From Calycina herbarum (lineage: Eukaryota; Ascomycota; Leotiomycetes; Helotiales; Pezizellaceae), in assembly GCA_001414485.1 (NCBI GenBank), contig LLEY01000069.1:124001-188000 (forward strand): a stretch of DNA of 64,000 nt. Reading direction: 5' to 3'. A program made the translations under genes and the position numbers. The notes beneath the pieces were generated by a model. That model saw only the letters and a list, made by a program, of their open reading frames with translations. It was not told the DNA's origin and made no database searches. Below are positions 45,735-57,600 of the stretch, one piece after another; positions within the stretch are counted from its first letter, which is position 1, and each line of letters starts with the position of its first letter.

Positions 45735-48700
45735 ACTTTTTTAAGAGATAAGATATTAAGCTCTAGTTTTGAAATTTATAGATTTATACTAAATCTAAGT
45801 TATATAAAAGCTTAAAAGCTTCTAAGTATAAGTTATCTTAGTTATTTAAATTAATTTTAAAATAGTCTCTTTTTTATCTATTTTTAAGCTACTATAATTA
45901 CTAATTCAGCTATTTTTAGAAAAGAGTTTATATTAATAAGTTAAAGTTAAAGTAAAGTTATATCTAATCTTTTAAAAGTAAACTATTCTAAAGAGTAGTT
46001 TTAGAATTATAAGACTTTAAAACTAGTAACTTTTAAGAAAAAGTATTAAAAAACTAAAGAAATCTTAGAAAGTTATAATAGAACTATTAGGAATTAATCG
46101 GAATAATCGGAATTAGAATTACCGAGTCTACGTACTGAATAGAATACGATATAGATGTTGTTTTAGGATTTAGAAAAGCTAGATAGCTTCTAAACTTATT
46201 ATTATCTAAACCTCTTATAAATAGCTGCCTCCTCTCTATCGGGAAAGACTAATTTAGTCTTTTCCTTTATATTAGAGCCTAGTATTCGGATATGTTACTC
46301 TATCGAACGTACTTCTATATACCTCTTTTATAGTAGTATCTGTTTCGTACTATTATATTAAAAGACTAAATTCGACTCCGCCGGAGATAGCCTGTTATAA
46401 TATCTTACTCGAGCGCGCCGGCGTACCTGCTTCGAATTCGATTTAGCCTAGATTCGAATTAGTATATTAATAACCTTAAATAGCTAGGTAATTAGAAACT
46501 ACCTAGATAGCTAGTAATACCGGGGTTTGATATCTAAATAGTTAGCTAGTAAAATCGTAGGCGGTTCCTATGTTAATAGAAGTAGACTACGCTAAGTACT
46601 TCTAAGACTTCTAATAACCCTCTCTATATAGGGATTACTATATAAGATATAGATAGTCGATAATATATAGTTACTTAGAAAGCTTCTAAATCTATCTCTT
46701 AACCTCTCTAAACGGTATACGATATACTAGAATAAGGAGAGACCTTAGGTCTCTCTAAAGCTTCGCTTAAGAGTATTAAGTAACCTACTAGAGAAACTAG
46801 TAGGCCTCTATCTAAAAAGTCTACGAACTATACTTATATATCTAAAAACAAAGGGTCTTAGAAAGGAAAGTAACCTGCTTAAAATCTCAAAGACAACTAA
46901 GACTTTTCTAATATAGACGAGATATAGAGTATAGTATAAGGCTTAGAAGAAAAACTTTAAGATAATAATAATCGGTTTAAACAGTTAGATATAATTATAA
47001 ACGAACTTAGGAATCAAATCAGAGATCCTTAACCTTTCTAATCTGAAATCGACTCTTCTTCGATTCTAAGTCCTATACTAGACCTCTTTCGCGTAAGGAA
47101 CCCTACCTCTAATACCTTCCCTCGATAGTAGACTACTCTACTCGACCTCGAAGGTAGTCCGAATCCTATCTAACCTGTGAAAAGTAAGATTACAGAAAAG
47201 ATTAAACTCTTAGATAACGGTATATTACTTATATACTAATAATAGAAGATATTAGTATACGACAGACTACTAGTAAATACCGATTATTATAATATAAGCT
47301 CGGCTCGAAAGACCCTTATATAGAGAATAACTACTAGACTCGCTAGGAACTATCTTAAGCCTAGATATAAGTCTAAATTAATTTATATTACTTTCTACGA
47401 TTATTAAGATATAATTAAACTTTTAGATTTATATTTCTTAACTAGATACGAGATAGAGGATATATAGAACGCCTTCTAAGCCTTATAGATAGGTAGAAAG
47501 GATTATACTATAGCTACGAAACTTAGCCGCTATACTTAAGAGACGTTAGAACTATAACTTCGTCGAAATAGTAGTAGATCTTCTAGCTCTAGATAAGAAA
47601 AAACGCTAAAACGCTAAGTTATATATAGCTAATACGACTAAGCTAGTCGGTATAACTACTTTAGTTAAAAAGACTACCTTTTAACTCTTATCTAGTATAA
47701 TACTAAAACCCTCTCTACTTATACAAGGATCCTTCTCTACTGTTTAGACTACTTCTTAAACTTTCAAACCTACCTCGACTCTCGAATACTAAAAGACTAT
47801 AGACTAAGTCTCTACTAGTATAACGTGTTACTACTATAGTAAGCCCGGATATTACAAACCCGATTACTCTTAGCTACCTAGTATTAAAGAGATAGTCTAG
47901 GAAGTAGACGAAGATAATATATAAGTCTCTATAGAGTACTCTAATTCAGACCTAGATTAGAGAGAAAACGAGGTAGCCTAGGTAAAGACTCCTTCCTAGG
48001 CTTATATAAATATAACCTATTAAACCTTAATCTTTCTAGCCTTATAAGAGGAAACTAATTTCTTATAGATATAACTCTTAGTATACACGGATATAGTATT
48101 AAGTTATAAGCTTTAATAGATATAAGAGCGAACGGTTTTCTATTCTTAAATCGATCTTCAGCTCTATAACTAGTCTAATTACTAGGATTACAAATTTAAA
48201 AACTACTCTACTCGGTATCTATTCGTAGATATAATAGTAGTATTAAGAGTAAGGTAATATAGTATATATAGCTATATCTAAACCTAGATAGACGTCGTAT
48301 TTATAACTGCCTCTTTGTCGTCTTAGATCTTAGATAATAAGACTTAATTATCGGAAATAAATAGTTAAAATACTTTAAAATTCTTCTTAACTCTGCTAGG
48401 AATTAACTTATTTAGCTAGCTGAAACCTTACTAACTCTTTACTTTAGAAAGGAGATCTTACTTTCTTTAACTTCTAGCTAGATCTAGAAGCCTTATTTAA
48501 ATATATAGTCGGATACGAATCGAAGGGATTATACTCTCTATTAAGACGAAAAACGACAGAAGAGTAGTAAACTCTTAGCTAAGTTATTACTATTATCTAC
48601 GACTCTAACTTCTAATAATTCTATATTCGACTCTAGTTTAAATCCTCTTTGACTTATAAGTATAGCCTAGATAGATTAGACTATATACTTATTTATTAGC

Positions 48701-49133
48701 GAGATAAGTACGAATACTTTATATTTTAATATAAAACGACCTAATACCGAGTTCTTTATAACTAGTATCTACGAATTAGATCGGATTATTAAAGAGAAGT
48801 TAGCTCTGTCTATAGACGACGCTAAGACTATAGATCTAATATAGTTTTAATTAACTCTCTAAATATTATTCTTTATACTAAGATATATTCTTAAAGACAG
48901 CCTTAGATAAACTCTCTTCTTACTATAAATATAATTATAAAATTATCTTAAACGAACTACTTTCTACCTCCTACTTCTCTCTATATCGATAGTTAACTAT
49001 AGAGCTATAAGCGACGAAAGAGTACCTTATTAATAATTTAAATAAAGGATTTATTATTAATAGTAATAGTTCTTTCACCTTACTAGTACTCTTCGTTAAA
49101 AAGCCTAATAGTAATAAGCTACGTGTTACGAAT
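45735..49133 (+). mobile_element. Gypsy element D, gag and first part of pol (RIP-degraded, cut by C1)
   Basis: An AT-rich leader (45,735-46,080) is followed by degraded plus-strand gag (about 46,700-47,900), with a zinc-knuckle-like CYYYSKPGYYKPDY at about 47,827-47,870 in which conserved residues read Tyr. A protease region follows (about 48,050-48,400), then the start of reverse transcriptase, ending with LFVKKPNSNK at 49,080-49,130. The sequence is then cut at CTACG (49,129-49,133) by the LTR of C1. The rest of the reverse transcriptase is at 839-1,456 on the opposite strand. TAG and TAA stops are frequent. D is the oldest element of the nest. Confidence 0.8.
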
Positions 49134-49568
49134 TATAGAAAGTAGTAAGTAGTTTAGATAGCGCTCTAATAGAACAAGGTACGATATCTAGGAAAGGAAG
49201 GTAATATAGAAGGAAATCAGTAATATAAAAAGCATATAAGGGTTTTAGGATCTCACTGTTGTAATATTGTTAGAAGTCACGTGCGATCATGTGACGTAAT
49301 CGCCCTGATCGACCTGATCGCTCTGATCGCGAGCGATATAGGCGATATATATAGAGAACGAAGGTTCTATATAAGACTAGCACGTCTGCTATTAGATAGA
49401 AGCTTCGTACTTAACTTTAGTTATTAATCTTATTATCTTATTTAATATCTTTAATATAAGTAATAAGTTTACTTCTAAGTAAATAATATATCGCGTCTAT
49501 ATCTCTTATTTATATACTAATCTTTGAAACTTAGTTATCTTTATTTAGTTTATTTAAGTTTTATTATA
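49134..49568 (+). repeat. LTR of family C (5' LTR of C1)
   Basis: Begins TGTTACGAATTATAG, ends TTATTATA; 435 bp. The preceding five bases, CTACG, are the reverse complement of CGTAG at 1,452-1,456, the outer edge of the other C1 LTR, so the two ends of C1 still share their target duplication. The stretch 49,260-49,340 is unusually little mutated and keeps three CTGATCG units and GTCACGTGCGATCATGTGAC. Confidence 0.85.
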
Positions 49569-52500
49569 CTTTAAGCACCTGCTTAGAAGTATAGCTAGTA
49601 CTATGTCGAAAACTATACTATTCTCAGGTTTAACCTCTATACTACTCTTAGTACTAATAATACTAGTAGTACTAGTTACGACTTTTAGAGAGGAAGTGAA
49701 GTTACTAGTACTAAGAATATTTAACAGCTCTCTAGAAAAACTTACTAAGTTTATTATAAAAGCTTTAATATACTTAAACTTTTACTTAGTATAGTTTACT
49801 TATAAAACAGATTAGGTTATATAGCTTACTACCTATCTTAAGAGAGTAGTATATAACTAGATAGAACTATATTTAGAGGATTTTTAGAAGAATAAAATAT
49901 TAAATAGAAAGATATTAAATCTTATAAGTAAAAGTACTTAAGGATTATTCTTAACTATTACTAGATTTAAGAAGGAGATTATTAGGTATTTATAAATATA
50001 GATTTAAAGAAAAAAGTAGTATAAGCCTTATATAGCCTTTGATAAAAGGGTTTAGCTACTAAATATATATTAATATTCTAGTAGTACTCTACGCGTCTTA
50101 GCTAGAATAACGAGGCTTTACGTAAGCAGTTCTATAGAGGATTAAAGAATAGTGTTAAAGATAAATTAGCTAGAGATAACTTTCTAGATATACTTAATAA
50201 ATTAACTAATAATATAATTAAAATTAATAATTGAAATTATAAGCGAAGTCTAGAGAAGAAAGGTAGTTATAAACATTAATAAGAAAAGAGTAAGAAAAGA
50301 GACTATAGAGATTCTATAGAAATTAATACTACTTAGAAACGTTAGATATTAAGAAAAGGAACTTAAGATAGAAACCTACTTAAGAGAGAGCTTTTCTAGA
50401 AGGAGCGAGATCGTTAATATAAGTAGAACTTATATTATAAATATAGCCTTCTTAGCTATAGAGTAAATAAGTATAGTAAGAAGAAAGACTCTAAAGAGAA
50501 ATAAGCTAACGCTACTATCTAAAAAGAAGTAGCTTTACTAGAAAAAATTAAACTTATAGACAAAGAACTTAAGATTAGAGGATATAGTATATAGATTGAA
50601 ATAGATGCTTTAGATATAATAGTAGATACTATATATTTATAGCTAGATAAAGGAATTAAGTTATAAGTTAGTAAAGTATAGAATACTAATAATAGTAGAA
50701 ATCTACTTTTTAAAGAATATTATAATATATAATTATAAATAGAATATAAATCGCCTTATTAAGTAGAATACGAATCTCTACTATTAATAAGTTTATTAGA
50801 GTTATTAGAATTAGAATCTAATTTATTAGAAGTAGATCTAAGAATATATAAGCCTAAATAAGACGAGATATAGGTATTTATTAGAACCTTTAAAAGAGAG
50901 AATAGATAAGTATATATAAAAAACTAGAAACCTGATTTTTAGAGCCTATATTCTACTTAAGGAATTAATTCTATTATTTTAACTACCTATATAATAGTTT
51001 AGAATAAACGAGATAGAATAATAATAGTAAGCCTTATTACTAGGAGAGAAACTATCGAACTTAAGGAACTTAGACTAGAATAAGTAATAACTAATAAGCT
51101 ATTAAGTTAGTCTAAGATAAGAGATATATAGACGGTTATAGACCTCTGGGAAGAAACTAGTTTATAGTAATAGTATAGTCTAGAGAAATTTACTAGATAA
51201 CCGAAACCTAGTTTTTTAGACACGCTACTAAAGGAAACGCTACTAGAAATAGAAGGCTAGTATACTATAGTTGCTTTAGTTAGTATTATTAGAGTAATAT
51301 TTTAGAAACCTAGGACTAGGAAACTGTTTAGTATAATTTTTTAGGAAATAAACGAATATAATATAGACTAAGAAATAAAGTTAGTATAAAAAGAATTATA
51401 CTATCTAATAATCGGAGAATTATAGTTTATAGAAATAATAAACGAAACTATAGCTAAATAGACGTGATATTATCTAAACGTTATATCTTATTAGTCTATA
51501 AAGAAACGATTTATAGGAGTATTACTAGAATTAAGATAGATTATAGAATATAGATTAAAATATAAGATAGTTTTTATAGATTTAGAAAAGATAACCTTTA
51601 TTCTAAAATCTAGTAAAGAAGATAAGAATAAAAGAAGATTTAAAGTATACTTTATAATAGAAGAATTAAATACTACCTTAGAAGAGAATTAGTTAGTTAT
51701 AACTATAAAAATAAAGAGAAAGGAACTCTAAGTTATAATTAACTCTAGAGTAATAGATAATTTCCTTTCTCTAATAGCTTTGAAGAAGCTAAACATTCTA
51801 ATTAAGAATATAAAACTATATTACCTTAGAGTAGTTAATAGAACGGACGTTGCTTACTAAGATAAGATTATTAATTAGTAAACTATTCTAGTAGGAATTA
51901 ATATTAAAAGACACTACTTAGATATATAATTCGATATTATTAAAATAGGAAGTAAGGAAGTAATACTTAGTATACTATAGATTTAGAAACATAATCTAGA
52001 TATTAATTAGAAGGCTTAAATATTAACCTTTAGTTAATATAATTATACAAGTTTATAATTATAACTATAAAGCTAGAACAAGGTTAGCGCTACCTCTTCT
52101 AAGACGCTAGAATACCTTACTTAGAGTCTTTTATAAGATAGTAAGACAGCTGATAACGAAATACTTATATAGTATAGAGAATTTATAGCTTTGTTTAAAA
52201 ACCTAGAAGACTTATAAGCTTTACTAGAATATCGCTTATAGAATTATAAGATTAAATTAAAAGAGGGTTATTACTTCTCGAAGTAGAAGCTTCGGTTATA
52301 TAACTAGAAAAGCCTATAAAAAATAGAAAGTTATATAAAGAAAGGTATTAAAAAGGGATATATTAGGAGATCTAAGTTACTAATTACCTTAAATATACTT
52401 ATTATTAAGAAGAAAGATAACCTAGAAGAGAGAGTATATATTAATTACTAAGAAGTAAATTATACTATAGTTAAGGACGCTTATCTACTACTACTTAGCT

Positions 52501-54448
52501 AATACTTATAAGATAAGTTAGACAAAGTAGTATAATTTACGAAATTAGATTAATAAAACGCTTATAGACTTATATAGATAAAAGTTAAAGACTAATAGAA
52601 GATAGTATTCGCCTTACTATTAGGCCTTTATAAATATATAGTTATACTATTTAGACTATATAATATACTAGCTATATATTAGAGATAAAATAATAATATT
52701 TTAAGAGATCTTTTAAGAATAATAGTAATCTATTATCTAGATAATATCTTAATCTTTTTAGAAAAGGAAGAAGAATATAAGAGATATATTAGAGAAGTTC
52801 TATAATAACTTATAAAAGTGAACTCTTAATTAAAACTCTTGAAATACGAGTTTAAAGTAACTTAGATACTCTTCCTAGGATAGGTATTTAGCTTAGAGAA
52901 GATAGAAATAGATCTAGTAAAAATCTAAGATATCTTAAACTAGAAATTACTAGAGAATATAAAAGATATATAGTTCTTTCTTAGATTTATAAACTTCTAC
53001 TATCTATTTATTATAAACTATATAAAGATTACTAAACTAATATTAGTACTAGTAAAAAAGGCTATTAAGTTTATATAGAATAAATAAGCTAAGGACGCTT
53101 TCTAGAAGATTAAAGTAAGGTTTATAGAAAAACCTATTTTATATAATTTTAATATAAATAAACCTAGTATAATCGAAATAGATGCTTTAGATATAGTAGT
53201 AGGTATAATTTACTTATAACTAAATAATAAAGAAAGACTTATATCTATTATATATTATTCTAAAACGTTTAATCTAATATAATAAAACTATAGTATCTTT
53301 AATAAAGAATTACTTATTATAGTATTAGCTCTAGAATACTAGAGAATTTATTTATAGCTAGTAAAATATTAAGTTACGATTTTATTTAATTATAAGAATC
53401 TTAGAATATTTATAATAACTAAGGAACTTACGACTAGATAGTTAGCTAGATAGGTAGAGATATTAGAAGAGTTTAATATTATTATTTATTATATAAAAGG
53501 AACGTTAAATACTTAAGCTAATACTCTTAGTTAGAAACCTAGATATAAGAGGAATAAAGAGTATAAGAAGATTATAATCTTAAAAACTCTTAAAAATAGA
53601 GACTTAGTATCTACTATATATAAAATAGTAGTAATAAATAATATCTAGATAAATAAGATTTAGAATATATATAAGAGATATAACTAGTATATAAAAGGAA
53701 AACTATAGGTTCCTAGCTTATATATAAAGGAGTTTATATAAGAATACTATACTATACCTACTTATAGCTACTAAGGAATTTATAGAACTCTCTAGAAGAT
53801 AAGATAATACTACTATATTAATTAGTTATCTACGATAGTTAAGGAAGTAATAATAGAATATAATACCTATACTAAGAATAAGGCTTTCTACTATACTTCT
53901 TATAAATAGATAAATACTACTCTAATACTATAGATACCTTAGAAATCGATATCTATAGATTTTATTATTAAATTACTAAAATCTAAAGATCTAATAATAG
54001 GAGTTAAGTATAACTTGATTCTAGTTATTATAGAACGACTTACGAAGTATATAATTTTAATAGTATATATAGAATTAAGTATAGCTAAGGAATTAGTATT
54101 TATATTCCTTAGAGAAGTAGTCTTAAGATATAGACTACTAGAAGAAATAATCTTAGATAGAGATAAACTTTTTACCTCTAAATTTTAGATTACTCTTATA
54201 GAACGATTAAGTATAAAAAGAAAGCTTTTTATAGCTTTCTACTCTTAGATAAATAGAGGAAACGAACGTATAAACTAGGTTATAGAAATATACCTTTATT
54301 ATTATATAAACTACTAGTAAGATAACTAAGTAGAACTACTACTCTTAGTATAGTTTGTCTATAATAGTTTAGTAATAGAAATAATACTTATTACGTTATT
54401 CTATACTAATTATAAATATAAATTATTAGTATATTAAGAACTACTACT
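49569..54448 (+). mobile_element. Gypsy element C1, gag-pol (RIP-degraded, cut by A2)
   Basis: The gag start is at 49,603 (MSKTILFSGLTSI, open for 63 codons). Then come a protease region (about 51,680-51,900), reverse transcriptase (about 52,380-52,900; active-site box YLDN at 52,734-52,745 where YxDD is needed), RNase H (about 53,150-53,530) and integrase (about 53,720-54,370; VKYNLILVIIERLTKY, ILDRDKLFTSKF and NERINQVIEIYL stretches). The catalytic Asp to Asn change and the many TAG/TAA codons fit RIP. The element breaks at 54,448 in ACTAC, the target duplication of the A insertion. Its 3' part is at 1,920-3,166 on the other strand. Confidence 0.85.
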
Positions 54449-54679
54449 GTCACGATCTATATCTGAAGGCAAAGGCATAAGAGTATATATATGTATATTT
54501 GAGAATTTAAAGCTACAGTTCTAAGAACGAGGGAATGCGGAATATATACCCTACGAAAAAGGGGTATTCCTGCTAACTGTAAAGAGCCTTTAATCTCGTT
54601 ATAAATCCGTCTAAGCGTTGCGGCTCTGACAGTCACATATAGGACTGAGAATCACGTGTTATAGACCAGCGCTGTAACA
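54449..54679 (-). repeat. 3' LTR of element A2
   Basis: Read on the plus strand it begins TGTCACGATCTATATCTGAA and ends GCGCTGTAACA. It keeps intact TG and CA ends, better preserved than the A1 LTRs. Confidence 0.9.
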
Positions 54680-57600
54680 TTACCCTCTCTTTTGGAAAAA
54701 GCTTGTCTATAAGCTTTGTATTACGACTGAATCGTCTGTTAGATAATTATAATCGTCTATTCCGTCTTCCTACGCTTGTATCTAGCTTTGTAAAGCCCTT
54801 AGCGGACTAGCGTAGGCTGGATTAGCGAGGTGAAAATTATGTAATTTATATAGGTAATACTTAAAATTCGAGGCTAGATACTACTATGGATTAGGGTTAT
54901 AGCCTAACTATTAAACCCTGTATTAGAGCTTTCTACGAACTGCTTTTATAGCTAAGACTTCTTCTACTTCCTACTCTTCCTAATCTATAACCTATATTAG
55001 CGGGGGTGGTTCGTTTACCTATCTAGGTAACGGATCTATAGCGGCCTTATAGAGCAGTAACAGGTGGAATACAGGGTGTATACGAAAGTGGTCTAGCAGT
55101 TTAAGCTGGAAAGAGTGTTCTTCGTAGGCTGTAATCTAGAACGGACCCTTGTTTTATCTATCTAGCTTATAGCTTAGCTAGTCTGTCTTCTAATTACGAG
55201 TTAATACCTAAACAAAGTCGTCTATGTTAAAGTCTACTGCTCTTCGAATCTGGTTCGCGGACCTTATATAGCGGTCTTATGCTTTACTAACTAATTCCTT
55301 TACCACGGTCTAAGTATTATATATTCTTTATACGAGTGCTTCTGTATTAGTCTAGTTAAGCTGTTTATAGACTGTTACAGATTTATCTAGACGGTTCTAA
55401 TCGAAGGACGTAGTAGCTACGTATCTGTTAATTACTTTAAAAGGCGAGAGCCTACCTAGACTCTCGTATAGAAGCGTAAGCTAAGCGTAGTCTAGAATAG
55501 GGACAAGTTCGCTCTAGTTGTCCTAATAGTAACTAATAAAAGGCTATAAGCGTTGATTAATCTATTAGTTTATGATTTCGGTTTATTCGTTAGTTTATAG
55601 GTAGAAAGTAGTAGATAGCTTAAGCTTTATACTAAGGATTCTATAGAATTTAGACTAGAAAGAAGAAATAAACTATAGTCTATAGTCTAAAACAATACTT
55701 TATAGATAGTCGTAGATTCGATAGATCTACGTAACGTATATTCGAGCTATATCTCGGGCTATAACTGTCTTTAGATAGGGGATCGAGACCGATTACTTAG
55801 TTAGGCGATCTATAACTACCTATAAGGTATCGTAACCTTGTTTATCAGCAGGGAAAGACTTATAGTCTATAGTAATATACTGCTAGGGACGTTCCGGAAC
55901 TGGTAACAGGTGTAAAAACCTAGGTTTACGGTCGCGAGGAACCGTAGTACGTCGACAGTCTCCGCAGTTACTAATGTAGGTTTCTACAGACGTCTATAAA
56001 CCTTTCCACTAGTATCTACGGGCGAGGATAGCTACCGTCTTTGTCCGTCCAGGGTAAGCTATAGATACTTATACGTGAGCCTCACGGATTAGGTCCGTCT
56101 GTAAGGTGCCTTGATTAGGAACCACGAGTCTCTTTTGCTAAAGAAGTAAGCCGTTCTCTATTATCTAGTTTTAGTACCCGCAGGTAGCTTTCGTTTAGTC
56201 GTCTTCTAAGTCTAAAGAGTTACGGTTAATAGTAAGTAACTGGTCGACAAGGTTAAGCGAGGGTTCTAAGGTAACTAGGGCTAACGTTATAGGAGGTTCT
56301 AATCGAGTAGTAATATATAGATCTAACTAATCAGACGTAAGCAAGGTTTATTATCTTATAGACGCTTTTAGGTCGTTCTATAGGTTAATATCTTAGTCTC
56401 GGCGTATTAGCGTGTCCGTTTTCTCGTTCTACTTACTAGATCGAAACGTAATTATAAAATAGAACTCTAATAGAAACTCTGCCTATCTCGCTTACTACTA
56501 GTTTAAGGTTTTAGAGGTTATAAAGTACTCTAAAGCCTTGTAATCAGTGAAGACCTTGATCTAGGAGCTAGTCTAAGCAAGATCTACTCGCTATTGTTCG
56601 AAAGAGCGTATAATAGCTAATATCTCCTTATCGTAGATTTAGTAGTTTAGCTTAGCGAGGTTCATCGTCTTCGAGAAGTAGCCTACAGGTCTCTACGGTT
56701 CAGTCTCGGATATACGTTGTAATATTACAGCCGTAACTACTCCGTCAGAAGCGTTAGTCTTAACTATAGTCTCTAAATCAGCTATAAAGTAGTATAAGAG
56801 AGAGGCGGTAACTAAGGCTTCTTTTAACATATTAAAAGCCTTCTTATATTCTAAGTCGAACTTAAACAGCACTTCCTTACCTGTAAGATGGTTTAGCGGA
56901 CGAGTAATCCGTTTATAATCCTAAATAAAACGTTAGTAGAAGTTATAAAAACCTAGGAAGGACTAGATACTCTTAATAGTACTAGGATATTTCTAGGAAA
57001 CGATTGCTAAGATCTTCTCTAGATTGACTTCGATTCCGTCTATAGAGATAATAAAACTAAGGTACTTTATACGAGTAACGTAGAACTCTGTCTTCTTAAT
57101 ATCCACTTATAGCCTAGCTTTATAGAGCCGTTCTAAGACCTTATAGACGTGTTTAACGTGTTCGAGCTTATTATTAGAGTATATAAGAATGTTATTAAAG
57201 TAAGCTGTATAAAAGTTATCGAGATATTCTATAAGAACGCTATTTATATACCTCTAGTATATAGTAAGACTGTTAGTTAAGCCGAAAGGTAACACCTTAT
57301 ATTTAAATATACTATAATAGGTCTAAAAGGTTATAAGTTCTTCCGACTCTAGTTCTATATATATATAGTTAAAAGCTTAACAAATATCAAGCTTTATAAG
57401 GATTTTAGCACTAGTGATTTATATAAGAGTTTCGTTGATTAGCGGAAGAGGGTGCTAGTCCTTATAAGTAAGGTTATTAAGTTTCTAGTAGTCGATATAG
57501 AGCTGTAAGCTTCTGTTAAGCTTCTTTATAAACAGTACTAGAGAGGCGAAAGAGGCGTGGCTAGGAATAATAAACCCTTTATTAAGGTTATCGAGGATAT

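Noticed and set aside
49603..49794. 63-codon open frame read as an independent small membrane protein
   Set aside because: Its strongly hydrophobic look comes from Pro/Ser to Leu changes by RIP. Position right after an LTR and homology to 1-391 show that it is the start of a retroelement gag.
9205..54448. Reading the exchanged A flanks as gene conversion without inversion
   Set aside because: Conversion between A copies would not swap unique flanking sequence on one side of each copy while also splitting C1 and D consistently. Only a crossover (or a mis-assembly at the repeats) explains all junctions together.
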